The position numbers and the translations under genes were made by a program. From the NCBI GenBank assembly GCA_963971305.1, contig OZ020313.1, forward strand, positions 18,983,260-19,047,259: a stretch of 64,000 nucleotides of DNA, in the 5' to 3' direction. Shown here in pieces: positions 46,801 to 61,800 of this stretch. The notes under the pieces are model-generated. The model worked only from the letters and a program-made list of their open reading frames with translations. It ran no database searches and had not been told where the DNA came from. The stretch is from Arcuatula senhousia (lineage: Eukaryota; Mollusca; Bivalvia; Mytilida; Mytilidae). The first letter of the stretch is position 1; every line of letters begins with the position of its first letter.

Positions 46801-49800
46801 GGGATATCGATCTCTCAGATGAATGCAGATGTTGGTTTTTCATAGGTTTTTGTTTTGGCTTCCTTTACCGGATTTGACACACTGAATTGACTGTTGGCAA
46901 CGCGACGGGTGTCAATCCCTACAAAGTGCGACACGATAAATTTGTTTTTGCGTGACAACAGTAAGGTTTTTGCTGATCTCCTAGATGCATTGTGGGAAAA
47001 AACAGAGGAAAATTAAGACGATATTGACTTTTTCAAGGTCAGTTTAGTTTATAGACTAATTGATTTGTAAAAAAATATGTCAAGTGTTTTTTAAAAATGT
47101 ACCGAACATATACCTAATGAATATTGACACAATTCAAAGTCATTTAATTGTCAAAATTACATTGTTACCATTTTCAAAAATATCGTTATTTCGTCAAAAA
47201 ACAATTATTGTAAAAATTAACAAAAAAAGTTTTTGTGACTCTTTTGTCAAATCTGAAACGTTTAGCATTTTTCTTTCAAATAGTTATAAAGATACCTTGA
47301 AGTATTTTACATTTTCCTCCAAACACGTTACGGTTTTTTCGTGAATACTGTAAGGTTTGTTCGGGAACCTGTGACGGTTTTTTAGTGACACAGCCTAAGA
47401 CTGCGACGGCGGTTTCCTCCTTATAATTGGGTTTTTACCTGCGTTGCAGAATGAGAAAACATGTGTAGTAATCGGGTCACTCCGCCCGTCTATACGTCCG
47501 TCCGTAGCACTGTAGACGTGCCTGTATTGTGTAATCAGAATCTCAAAGCTAAACACTGGATCATTTTTGAAATTTTACACAGTGATTACAGATATATTGA
47601 AGATGTGAACCTCTCCTTATGGGTCATTTTATAATTCCGTTTAGAAATAAGGGGCCCAAAATTGACCAAAACCCGATTTTTAAATTAGTTTCCACCATTA
47701 CTTTTGTTGTGGTTGATCAAATGCTATGAAACTTTACAGTAATGTCACTTGCCATAAAGGAAAGGGTAGGCTTGAATTTGTGTGTCCCTTCTTTTTTCGT
47801 TTAGAAATTGGGGGCCAAAAGGGTGTAAAAATCAAATATGTCCCTGTCAAATATTTTCCCTTCGGAGAAAACGATTAAAAAACGAAAAATATGCACCCAC
47901 TGCTAGTAACTATTTTATAACTGACCAAGAATTCAGTTGTTCTTAGATATTTTTTAAGAACAACAATGACCTATATGTAATTTTTACAAAAATCGAAAGA
48001 ACGCCCTTTAACTTTTGCACTAAAACAAAATCCATGAATGATTTTGAAATTGTATTAATTTATGCTTAATATAATTCTTATTTCTTATATCTTAGAATTT
48101 TAAACAATTTCAATCTTAAACTAATATTTTACCCCCCCCCCCGTGCGGGTTCCTGGTGGCGAATAGGCCTGTAACAGCGCGTAAAAAGTCCACTTTAGAG
48201 CGTGTAGAAACCTGACATGTGGGAAGTCTGCTTTGCCCTCGAAACGGATGAGGTCTGTGCCTCAGGTGGTTGAATGGGACAGCCCTGACAAAATGAAAGC
48301 CGGGGTCCACATCGGGTATCCCGATACAGCGAGTACGGAGCAATACGATTTTCACGGAGCAATCTAAAATTGTCAAAATGACGGTAAATATCAAACTTTT
48401 CTTATAACATTTATTCATAACAGTTTATAGCAGACATGTATTTTGTTGTCAACTGAATATATATTGGGGTCCATGCTCAGCAAATTTGGGCTTTTTATGT
48501 AGTAAAACAAAAAATCTGTGGACGATCACTTCCAAATAAACAAGTCGAAAAAGTCGTCCATAGATTTTTTGTTATACTATTTAGAAAGCCCAAATTTGCT
48601 GACAATGAGGCCCAATATATACTCCAGTGACAATAACATACATGTCTGCTATAGACTGTCACGAATAAATGATAAAGGAAAAGTTTGATATCTACCATCA
48701 TGTTCGACAATTTTAGATCGCTCCGTGAAAATCATATCACTCCGGACTCCGGGGTCGTCACCCCAAAATCTTATGTTAAAAGCCTGATCGCAATCCACAT
48801 TCATACCCCGTGTTAAAGAACCCAGCTGCAGGTCCCGTTAAAAGAAAAACACGTAGGATCGCCATGCAGGAGCTTAATTGTCGGACCGCTCCTACCCATC
48901 TCTAAGTAAACCTTTTGAAGTAACAGAGAAAAGTCTCATCCTGAATGGTCTCCCCCCCCCGGCATTTCCGCGATCCTCCACTTCACTGTCCTTTTATGCT
49001 CATTTTATCACCGCGATTTATGTTCATCTTCATGATAGTCGAAGTTGTGTTGATTTTGAGTAAAGCAACTATAATTATTAGCGAATTAACTACATTTATT
49101 GTGAAACTAACCTAATGTTTTATATATAATTTTAAATGTACCTTCGTGTACCAATGTGACCCAACGTCTATACATTTATAATTAGGATGTTTAAACACGG
49201 ATTCCCCATTGGTACCCGTGCTTCTTTTATATTGTTGAATATGTAGATGCATGAGGTTGTGAAATGAAAATGTAAAATAACATTTCCTATATAAAATTGT
49301 TCGGTATTTCCGCTTCTATTTCTATTACAGTAATTTCTAAAATTTTATATAAATCGACGGTATAATATTTTAATACTATTCTTGTATTATATAGATTTTA
49401 ATATTTGTTGCACGATTTCGTTTTAAAACTAACAGTAAAATACCCATTTATCAGTCTGCAGTTTATTTATTTAATAAAAAAACATTCAAAAGCTCTATAA
49501 TTTTATTTTCAAGGCCAATTTAAAACCAAAAAAATCAACTTTAACCCGAAAAAAACTGTTGCTTCGTTCATCGAAAACCGTCGCCTACACACTAAAAAAC
49601 CTTATATAGCAAAAGGTAACACACGAAAAACCCTTACCAAAATAAAATATTTGGTTGGCATTTTTGTTCTTTTTCTTTGTGACAGAAGACTGATTCCAAG
49701 TCATGAGTTTTGGCAAATAAGTAAAGTCTGTATAAGTATAGATAAACTTACATTACGGTGATGTTCCTTGTCATAAATCGTCTGAAGGTAGAAAAGGAAG

Positions 49801-52800
49801 GCTTACAAGATGGAAATCTTATATTTTTTCTTCTTTATTAAACATTTTTATTTTAAAAAATATACCTAGCGATTCGTTAGAATACAGGGTTTAATGTCAA
49901 TACTTTTTAAAGACTTATTTCGTTCATTAAGACACTGATAATTGGTACGTTTTCATTTTTGTCGTATGTAAAATTTACCTATCACCGCAAAAACCTTACT
50001 GTTGTCACGCAAAAACATTTTGTCGTGTCGCATTTTGTAGGGATTGGGTGTGCTATAGCAAGCAGGAACTGCTTCCTCTTCCGGAGCACCGAGTTCACTT
50101 TCGTTTCGACTGGAGTTCGCGTTGTTGATTGACGTTCAGTTATTTTTGTGTTGCCATGTTTTACATGTTGTCTTTTTTGTCCCGTTCTTGTTGGTGTTAA
50201 CTAGATTTGTCTTTTCCCTTTCGGACTTTTGACTTCGGATACCCCATTAGTACCTCTGTTTCTTAAACAGGCATTAGAACCTAGAGACGGAGACCTGTCA
50301 TAAAAATTACATGTATATCGACAACAACAACTACATGTATATATATATATATATGCATGTACGTTCAAATTACTTATTTACTAATCAACACAAGAAACGC
50401 ACCAATTCCATTAATTTCCTTTGAAATAAAAGTTTAATAGCAAATATCTCTTCAAGTACTTGTCTGAATGATCTGAGATTTTGGGACAGCATGTTTGGTG
50501 TCCATAACTGATATCGCTTCAAATTTTGAGAAATTCTGATTTTTCTATTTTTAATTTCTAAAAAAAATGAAAAAAATCTTCAATTTTAAGAAAATTTGAT
50601 GCTTTTAAACCTGTAACAAGGAAATGAGGGAGAAAGCTTTATTTTCACCAAAACTTGTCAAACTTTCCGGAAACATGCCTTATCAAATTGACCAATCTTA
50701 AATTTCGTTTTTTTTTCGACTTGATTATCAAAATTTCATGCTGTAAACGCACTGGTGCCAATAGCAAAAATGAAGGCTTTGATTTTTTTAATGGAATTTG
50801 GTTTGATTTATTATTTAACATAAAAGACTTTATAAAATGTTATTTCTCTGGTAGAGAAATGGTGGTGCGTTATTTGTGTTGCTAAGTATACATGTAACTA
50901 CTAGTCTAGTACATGTAAAAATCGAAAACACTTGCATAAAGCCATTAACAATTTATGCCATATTATCTTTTCTAACATTTTTAACTAATTGATATCATTT
51001 TATTAATTAATGTTTTCGAAATTTTTAGAACTAATGTGCTAAAAACAGATTGGTACACTAAGGAGAGATACCAAGTAAAGTGTCACTTTTGGCATTGGGG
51101 AAGATGTACAAAATACAGGTTAGTTTAAATATCTTGAATTATTAAAATTTTTAGTTTTTAATAAATATGTTACAGGGAATATGTGTAATTTGGGTTTACG
51201 TGTAATCGCTAGAATTTTCGAGATTACATATAATAATCTATATATATTGACTAAATTCCGAGTATGGAATGTTTGTTTATCACACGTTTAGCGTTTATAT
51301 GCGTGAATTTGCCCGGATTGAACAGCTGGAAGTGTCCAAGTTATATTTGACAAGTGTACTGTCTTGATATGGTCATATCAGGCTTTGCGTGCTCATGAGA
51401 GGGCTTGGTATGGCTTTTTCCTTGGCCATATCAGGCCTTGCGTATTCATGTGACGTCATTAGCATCATCCTTTTAGCAAGCATGAAACGATGTTCAGATT
51501 ATAATAAATTTGATAATGATTATAGAAAATTGATTATTTCTATATTATGTTTTCTTTGTTTTTGTATTGGTGTGTGTACAGACTTGTGTATATGTTTTAT
51601 AGTCGAGTATTTTAAGGTCATGCGTGGAAAATGAAGTATTAAGAGATTATGACACAGGGTTTTCCATAGCAGGTCCCATATCGTTCTGAGACTCCCATAT
51701 TAGGTCGACCCTGTGTAATAATTTATATATATTGACGCATTTTTCAGATACGTGTACATGTATAGCCTATTTAGTATCTTTAACCGTATCTTCTGCAAGT
51801 GTATTTTTGTAAAATTTTGTAAGCATGTTTTGCTTTGTTTTTTTAGGAATAAATACCATTATCATCTTTATTGCAAGTCTGGTTGGACAAGCGAGGACAG
51901 ATCAGACTGCTCCTTCGGTATGGTTAATCATCATGATCACTTAAAAAAAATAATGATGTGTGGAGAAAGTGTACACGACATACAACACAATCTTTGTAAT
52001 AAATAAAATTTTGAATATCCATAACTCACCACAAACCTTTGAATGGAAAATAGTCAGCAGCTTTTGATGTTTACAGGTGGTCAAGCATTTATCTTCTTTA
52101 CTGCAGGTTTTGAAATGCGTGTTTCTTTTAAAAAAATGAAAAGTATCATAAAAATGACCAGAAACCTTGGACAACCAACACTTGAACAAAAGCTAATGTC
52201 TAAATTATCTCATACAATGAGGCAACAAGATGATTTTAGTAATTTGGAGATTATTATATTTTTTTCTGTTAAGCATTTTGTGATAGTTTAACGAATCGTA
52301 GAGGAGCTTGCAACATTTACTACCCCTATGATGAAATAAGAAGACGTGACGGAACGAAAGAAAAATCTAGTGGTGGAAACTGTTATTATCCAGAAAGATG
52401 TAAAAACTGTAATGACGGATTCTATGCTGATGGACCTAAGTGTAGAAGTAAGTACATTTGTATACATTAAGCTTACCATCAAATCAACATGTATTGTCAT
52501 TAATAACTATCTATCAGCTTGTGACACAAATTAGTACATATGAAAAAGTATACAGAGAAAAGCAACTTTATGGATGTTGTAAAGTACATTTGTAGAAAAA
52601 TAAAAATCCCCTGCCCCAAGACTGTTCTATAAAGCAACTTATTTACCTAGGATGTTGTTGGTGGGTTTAGAATAATCTTACTTTATCAATATATGTGTAT
52701 TTATTAGAACCACTATTTTCTTTCATACAGTACTTATATTGTATAAGCTTCCCTCTCTCCCCATTTACCAGTGTACCATAAACCAACCACCATACACCAT

Positions 52801-55800
52801 ATACTATGCCCATCCCAATATACCATTTACCATTCCCATTCTAATCCCCTTACACTATTAACCATCCCCATTTACCATTCCATTCCCCATAATTATATAT
52901 TATCCCCATATCCCATACCCACAATGCAAGTGTTCATTATCGACAGTTTGTTTATATTATTAGATGATTTTTTTATCTATTTATTTAATGATAATATTAA
53001 ATAGAATGAAACATGAATTTAATTTCTTTTTATTTATTTGATATCTAATCTAAATAATAGAATAATATTTATATATATACAATGTATATCTGAAAGTTTA
53101 ATAGTAAATAATAAAAAAAAAACGATGCAAAGGAATCTCCTGCCGTAGTTAAAAACAAAACACATGTAAACGTCATTTAATTTGATCCTGAATTTCTGGT
53201 AAACGACGCACTATTTATATAAAATAGAATAAAATATAAAATTTAATTTCTTTTTTTTATCTGATATTTAATCTTAAGGGTTGTATTCGGTACATTATAT
53301 GTATCTGAAATGTGGATAATAAATAATAAAAAAAAACAACAAAGTAATGAATCTTCTGTCGTAATAACAAACAAAACACATGTATACGTCATTGAATTTG
53401 ATCCTGAACTTTCCGATGAATGACGCACTATTTGTTTTAATCAGTTAGTGTATACTTATGCATTCTTTTAATACATAATTATATTTGAATCGAAATATTT
53501 TGTTAGCAAAAATGAACACAATATTTAATCAAAATATAAAACCGTTTTCCGAAAAATATGTTTTACGATTTTATCTTTTTGTTTGGTTAAATAATACTGT
53601 CCTAAAGTCATTTTTACATTATTTTATATCTTATAATAAATATATAAGGTTACCGTCTCAATCACATAAATTGAATTTATGAATAAACTAATAGTGTATC
53701 TTACATGTAAATGTTATAAGTTTAATCAAAATTAATAATATTATTCAAATTTAAAAAAGAATGGAACAATCAAATTCGACTGAGTAATCCCCATTCCCAT
53801 TCCCCAACCTATTGACCAATAAGATTCGAGATACCATTTACCATCCCTATTCCCAATATACCATTCATATTTACTATCCCTATCCCCATACACGATATTA
53901 TTCCTAATATACCATTTACCATTCACCCTCCCCATCCCCATCTCCACCCCCATTCCCCAATATACTATAAATTTGGAGGCGTTTACTATACAGTGACTGT
54001 TCTATACCCATACACAATGAAATATTTTTAAAATAGTTCCATTACACCATTTATCCTCCCCATCCCCATTCTATTCCGGATAGGTCATATATTATCTCCA
54101 TACCAAAATGCATATTATCAATAATATATTTATTTATTTATACATTCCATTCCCATTATACCTTTCACTATACACCTTGTCGACCCACCATCTCCCATAT
54201 ATCATAGATTTGGAAGCTTTTACCATACATGGACTGTTGTTCTATTCGCCTTGGTCAGATTCCAGTGTTTAAGTTCTTTGATGTAAATTGTTCATGTAGC
54301 TTGTATGCAAATTTTGCAATAAAACATGTACATTTACATATATATCTTTTTTTAAATATTCTTAAAATATTTTTTTTGTATTTATCACAAAAAATAACAA
54401 AAAATATGTTTCTTTGACAGACCCTTCGGGTCAGGTCAGCTATTGCCATCGTTAAGCGTCCGTCGTCCGTTAACTTTTCTTTAAAGATCTTCTTCTCTGA
54501 AACCACTGAAGGGATTGCTTTCAAACCTTATACACTTGATCTTAAGGATGTCTTCTACCAAGTTTGTGAAATTTATGCATGTCTTTAAACCAAAATGGCC
54601 ACCGTTGCTAAAAATAGAATAGGGTGTCGGACCATAGTTTTTAGCTTATAGCGTATAGTATAAGAGATAAAGAAAATCCGAAGCAACCTCCCTTCTTCAG
54701 CATTAAAAGCTCTACAAAACGCTCCATTGAGTCAAAGTTGTGGGACGACTCCTTGTCAAATTTGATCATTTTCACAGTTTTTGAACTTTTTCTTGAAAAC
54801 CGTAAGAGCTAAGGCAAAGTAAGCATTGCAAAATTGTTCAACTCGTTGAGATCCCAAAACACGATTTCAGGGTCAAAATTGTCAGATCCACTCTTTAAGA
54901 GTTACCCCCCCCCCTTTTCGCTGTTTTCAATCAATTTTATTTAGTTTGTATTTTTTCGAAAGCTTTGTAACTTTGTGTTCTTGATCCTAAGAGTGTCTCA
55001 AGTACATGTAGACCATGTTGCACACTAGGTAATAGGCTTTAGCATAAGATATCAACCGAGCGATTCAGGCTCCTGGGAGTCTCTTCTTACAATATTGCAG
55101 TTTGTCCTACAATTGACCATTGCAACCACAGGGTTTGCAACAATATTTTTGATAACCATTGCAAGTGGTGTGATGGTGATATTATAGAAGACAAAAAGAG
55201 TTGGAGAGCTTATATACCTTACCCTTCGAATACAAAAAAGACTTGTCAAAGTGAGTGTATTTATATCATATTGAGTAACAATTATACAGGGATATATTTT
55301 TGCACCCGTTTAAAAATAAGGGGCCCAAAAGTGGTGAAAAAGCGGCTTTTTTTCTTGTTCCTACAATTACTTTATTCTGGTTGACCAAATACTATGAAAA
55401 TTTGTTGTAATGTTATATCACTTTCCATAAAAGAATAAATTGGATTGATTTTTAGTGTCCCCACTTTCTTTGTACCATAAAATGTTTCATCGGAATGATG
55501 TTTTGGGTCTCCCTTTTTGCGTTGAGAAATTAGTGCTCAAAAGGAGAAAAATGCTACTTTTTTATTTATAAAATTATTTATATTTTACATCTCAATTTTA
55601 TTTACAAATAGAGGATACATTTCTACTTTACCACACATTAAATGTTTAACAAATGTCGAAGGGTGAACAAACTTTATGTCCATTTTTTTTTCACATATTC
55701 TTGTTAAGGAATCTGTCAGTCTATAATCATGTGTTGCATGTAACAAATATGCTTTTCAGTGCACTATAGGATGCAAGTGTCAAAACTATTGACTGTCCAT

Positions 55801-58800
55801 ATTAGGCCAAGTACGTACAAGGTTCAACATTTTTGCCGTTTGACACAGAGCCAGACATCGGTTGGTCTTGTTTCTTATACAAAAGGCATTGGTTGCATTT
55901 TGTCCCACTTACAAATGTGTGGTAAAACTCGAAAGAAAAAAATGTAAAATGATTGTATCAGCGAAATAACAAATGCTAAACAGGACGGACCATGGAATGA
56001 TATATGTAATATGTCAATGGATTTAGAAATTAAAAATTGAATCAATATATATTCAGATGAAGAAAACAAAAACTAAACCAATGCAAAGTAAAATTTAGAA
56101 CGCTAACGTGTTCATTTTCTCTTCAAAATTAGAGCCAGGTCTAAAAGATTTACTTAAAGGGTAAGTTCACGATTTTTGACATATGGTCTTAAATTGTTCA
56201 GAACAATGTTTTATAACAGTGTGCAATTTTTTTTTCTCATATCTTAACTTATAACAAAGATATTGGGGATTATTTATTTGAAATAGACCCCTACTCTACA
56301 TTAGGGGACTACTTCAGTTAATCAGAATTTCTACTGAGTAGCAAAAAATCATATTAGTTGAAACGTTTAAGTGATCATGTGGTATATCCAATAACCAACA
56401 AAATAATTAAAATAATCAAAAGTCAACAAGATCATTTAATATTTTCAAATTACTTTCTATATAAAAATCTGTTTAAAAACGTTTTATTAATCTATTATCT
56501 TTTTTTCTTCTAATTGAACTTTTAATTTTCATCAATTAATTAAAATTAAAATTCTATAATACAAAAATATATTATTTTTTTTACTATTAAGAAAGAAGTT
56601 GTGTATTTAAATGTAGGCCATAAATTTCATTGAAAATAATTGTGATATAATTATGTAAATTACAGATCATTCTTTTTCTAATCCCTTACTGGGTTTGCTA
56701 AAAGTGTTAATTAATGTGAATTTATTGTCATTGTCTCTCAGCAGGTACCTGTGTAATGGTTAGGTAAACATAAATGTAATTAGTCACAGCTGACTTGGGG
56801 TGAAGTAAACAGGAAATTCTAATTATCAATACCTACAGGTGTCAAAACCTAATATACAAACATTCAGAAACAAAGTTTTGTGTACTAGATGATTTTATTT
56901 TCATTATAGCATTTAAAACAATAATGCTATTTATATGCAAGGTTATCACAACATGACTTAGATAAATTAAAAATGACTTATCTAAATTGATTTTTATACC
57001 AAAAATTCATTATTACTAATGAAAAAATAACTCAATTTTGTTAATTTTAATAAGGATTTCCTATCACTTATTTAAAATGCCATAACATAGATGCACACAA
57101 AAATATTATATATTGGCAATTCAATAATTAGGTAAATGGTGGGTCACTGTCAAAAGGAGACTTTGTGGTATTCAGATGTTTTGTGTAATTTAAAATGACA
57201 GAAACCAAAAGATAAAAAATAAAATTCCATTTTTGTCAGCTTATTAAATTGAATATAAAAGTTTAAATGATATAGCATAATTAGATAATACATTAGAAAT
57301 CATATGACAAATTTTCATTTTTTTGTGAACTTTCCCTTTAATAAATTTTTGAGGGGCTAGATCGTTAATGATTAGATTCAAATGTTTTACCAAATTAATT
57401 TGAGGACAATTTTTAAAGACATAGAACCTATCAATCTCGCAATTTTACATTGAATAAAAAGTACATATATTAAAAAAATTACTATCAAAAACTTACCTTT
57501 ACCAACATAAAAACTCAATGTTTTGCAGTTTTCTATAAAATAATCTTATTTTAATTATTCGCGTTGATTAAGTATTGTCCAGTATAAATATTTACTTTTG
57601 GTAAACTGGGTACTGTTTAACTGAGAAACGAAATGTAACCAAACGATGCGAAGAGAAAACGAAATCGGTAAATCAAAGACAAAGAACCTATCATTTTGGC
57701 ATTTTTTAAAAATAGTAAAATTCACACTATTTGAAGAATACATTGTAAAACCTTTGAAGAAACTGTTAAATTTTCAAAAAACTAGTATTCTTTTCGACAG
57801 AAACCTGAAGAAAAAAACGCAGTGTCAAAAAAAACCAAAAATGGATAGTGTCCGTTCAAGTCTGTTTCTGCTTTACTCATGATGTTTTCTTTCTTTAACT
57901 TTTTCTAAATAAAGGTAATAACAAAACTACCGAACTTGAATGATCAATCTCATAGTCCAGAGAAAATGACAAAAACGAATCAGTCATACCGGAGAATTGG
58001 TGGATTGCAATGGTCCTGACTTGGTACAAGCATTTCAAACGAAATGGTGGGTTAAACCAGGTTTCATGGCGCCAAACCACCCTCTTCCATTAGACTCACA
58101 CATTTAATTGCTTCTTAATTAACTACAGCACAAGTCATCTACTTTCTTTGACATCTGAATTTATCGGTTTTACAACTTTAAAATGTGCAACACATATCCA
58201 AATACAAAACAATATTTTAATAAAAGAGGTACTGTAAACCAACTTATTTTCGCGACTACTTTTTTCGCGATTTGGGGTCAGAGGACGATTTCGCGGCTAT
58301 TTATTTTCGCGATTCTAAGTTACAACAGTTATATTACTACGAAAATAAGTACATTCGCGACGATTTATTTTCGCGAATATTTGTTCCTCGCGAAACACGC
58401 GAAAATAAGTTGGTTTACAGTATTATTGAGGTAAGAAATGTTGATCATTTGCCTAAAGAAAAGAAAACAAATCTTTTTTGATATTTTGTTTAGAGGCCTG
58501 CTCATGGCGAGCCGACAGCACCAGATGTTTTCCAGGGAGCTGTACCGAGGAGCTGGCAGCTAAATGTCATTGTTGGAACGGCTTTGGTGGTCATCATTGT
58601 GACCATAGTAAGTTTCATATGCTTTCATAGGATTTGTTTTAATATAAGAAAAAATACAAAGTCAATGCAGTTGAAAACTATTCCATCAATTTGAATAAGT
58701 CCATTCAGACTGTTTTGAGGATACATAACTATGTAATAAGCCGGTATACTTCGAACATGAAAAAGTATTATTTTATGAAAGGATATGGGGTAATATAAAT

Positions 58801-61800
58801 GTGACCAATGGTCGCTGATCGCTGTCTTGCATTCGCCCCAGATTAAACATTTAATACACAAGATTCAATACAAATCCCAAAATTATCAGCGAAAAACCAT
58901 TTCTGCACATAGAACAATTAACACAAAGAGAACAGGTAAAAACACAAGTTTGGTTTAAGACAGGTATGTATTAATTGTGGTGGGGTTTATATATGTTACA
59001 GTAAATTGTTGAAATCAGTTACTAGTAGTACACGTAACAACTAAAATTTAATAATCACCTGTAATTCCCAAAGGTCTTAGTGAATACATAAAATTGCTTA
59101 TCAAAACAAGTTATTACAAGTAATTACTAACTTTACTAAGTTAATGACTTTTACAACTATTTACTCACTGTAAGTTTTCCAGTTTTACAAATATATTACA
59201 CTTTTGGATTAGTATTGCATCAGTTTCTTTTATTATCATTGAATGAAATTATAAAAAAAAAATAAATGGGTAAAAGTATTATGCTTTATTTATTTTTTTC
59301 TTTCTTTAAGGGACTAATATTCTTCTTGTTGTTAATATTAATTTTATATAACTCTTAATTTTGTTTGCTTCTAAAATTTAACTGTAGTGTTTAAGTAAAT
59401 AAAGGTAATAACAAAACTACCGAACTTGAATGATCAATCTCATAACTGAAAGAATGAAAAATTGAAAAAAACACAAGAAAAGCAAAAAAAAAAAAGAAAT
59501 GAAAACAGAAACTCCGGTGAGTTGTGATCTCCAAAGATGAGATAGTTACATCCCTAAGACATATAAAATCCAAAAGTCTTGAATTGATTTGGGCATTTAA
59601 AAAGAAGTGGCGTTTTATGTGCATGAATTGTTTAACTTCCACACACATTGGTCCACATATGTCAGCAGCTGTCAAGCTTTCCATAACTTGACATTAATTG
59701 ACCACCTAGCGTTCGCTCCTGTATCGCTCTTTGGGCTGAGCATTAACCTGATGTCAGAATCAAAGACCCTTTGTCGTCTACTTAATCCAGCTATGCTCTG
59801 CTGTTGGCCTATTCGCCTTCCAGTTTCCATATTAGACGTAGACACATAAGCAATTTTTTTAATGATGATTGTTATGTCTTTTGTCAAAGTTATATAATCA
59901 AAACAATTAAAAATGCATGATAACTTACCTTATGTGGTAGACAACAAAATTTCCAAGTACTGCAGTGTGACAGAATTTCTCTTCTTTTTGTGACTTTATA
60001 AAAATTATAATGGATCGTTTGTTTGTTGTTGTTTTTAAGTAATGAAAAAAAATGTCAAAACAATTAAGTAATTACCTTTAATTCTTCAAACAATGAGTAA
60101 ATACAAGTAATTTCTAATTTGGCTAGTAATTACAGGTAATTCCTGATTTCACTTATTTACTATAACAAATGTTTTTATACTTAGTAAATTTCTTGTTTTA
60201 AATGTAGTTTTAATAGATGTCGATGTGAAGTATGCCGAAGCCAAGCTCTTAGGAGGAACTAAAATATTGACAACACCAATTGATCCAAATGATCCTGGTC
60301 CTCAGCCAATTCGATGGACGAACTATGTTTCATGGAACAAAATAGAAATCGAATTTCATACCAAACTTCCAGACCTAGGAAACCAACCAGATCATGATCC
60401 AACTGGAGATAAACACTATGTTACCGATTTTAGATACGGAATCATAAAAGCACAAATGGAATTGAAATATGATGACGGTAAAATTGAGCTTAAAAAGTAT
60501 ATTTGGGATTTGTTGGAATAAAAAAAAAATAACGTATTTTCACAACCTGTCTGATTATTTTGTAAAAGTCATAGCGGTTTCAAATAATGTACATAATTAA
60601 TGAGTTTTTTTCACAAACTGCAAGAAGATGACAGCGTAAGATATGGCCTTATGTACATGGAAGTTGATTCATGGTTAGAAATAAAACACACACAAAAAAC
60701 GGTAAATTTGGTTATTTTGTATATACATGTATGCATATGATTAGGAGTAACTTCTCATAATCAGCATTTGAATCAAAATATTAAAGGGTGAATATCAAAC
60801 TCATTAAATTAGAAATTACCGGTGATAATTGATGTGTCGTGTAGACTTTATTTATAGTATTATTTATATTTAGTGTTTAGTATCTATTCTTAAACTGAAC
60901 AGTCATTGAAAATGTCTGCTATTTGCTAAGGTTCATATGTACCTTTTTTAAACATGGCGTAAATTTTAATCTATTTTCTGTATTTGCAAAGCCAAAACTG
61001 CACATAAAATTGAAATATAGTGTGTAGCTGGACCTAGATATTAAAATTTCTTTCCTTCTTTTTACGAATTCTTCCTGTTAAATTCCTTTATTTTAGAGAT
61101 CTATTTTTCCCCGCTTTTAAGAACATCCGGTTCAAGGCTAATATCACTTTCACCTTTTCTTGTGGCTTCAAATTTCATGCAACTTTCAGTAAGGGATTTA
61201 TCTACAAGTGTTTACTCCATTTCATTTAAGAGGCGCCCTAGGAATAGTTTGTTATTTTTCAATTTAAAATCTGAACAGGAAAAAAAGAGATCTTTATTTT
61301 TAAGGAATTTAACATGAAGAATTAATTGAAATTGGATTATAAATTACTATATCTAAATCAAGCTAAACTTTTGATTTTATTTGCTACTTAATCTCTGCAT
61401 ATACAAGAAAATAGATGGAAAATATCGCCATTTTAAATGAAAGGTACTGATGGACCTTAAATAATCTGTTTCCTTTAAATGATAATAGATTGAAATTTAT
61501 TAATAACAAATAGGTGGGGACTTGTTTTTTTACTGTTTAAAAGTTAAATTTGTATTACATCACCATCTGTTTTATTGCAGGAAACATAGCAGATGTTTTG
61601 GATTTTATATGCTATTCGAACGAAAACTCACCTCTTGACCACAAGGAGTGTTCTGAAAAGGGTGCCAAGGCGGTTGATATTTCAAAATGGCAATTTCATC
61701 ACAGCCACAGGTAAACATAAGTAAAAAGGATAAAGTGGTTTGAGCATAATAGTATTTAAAATGTAATTTTAACCATTTTTAAAATGTGTACTTCTTTGCA

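Noticed and set aside
51389..51634. Hydrophobic 81-codon frame
   Set aside because: Lies in an intron, overlaps a short duplicated stretch (atatcaggc-ttgcgt) and has no splice or family support.
52771..53004. 77-codon frame in the CCAT tract
   Set aside because: Low-complexity translation artefact.
55759..55947. Open frame after an AG with matching phase for gene 2
   Set aside because: It lacks the cysteine pattern of its neighbours, ends in a stop and has no in-phase donor; exon 5 joins 58494 directly in frame.
58183..58481. Two overlapping frames
   Set aside because: They run through the MITE at 58232-58420; repeated codons come from the TTTTCGCG units.
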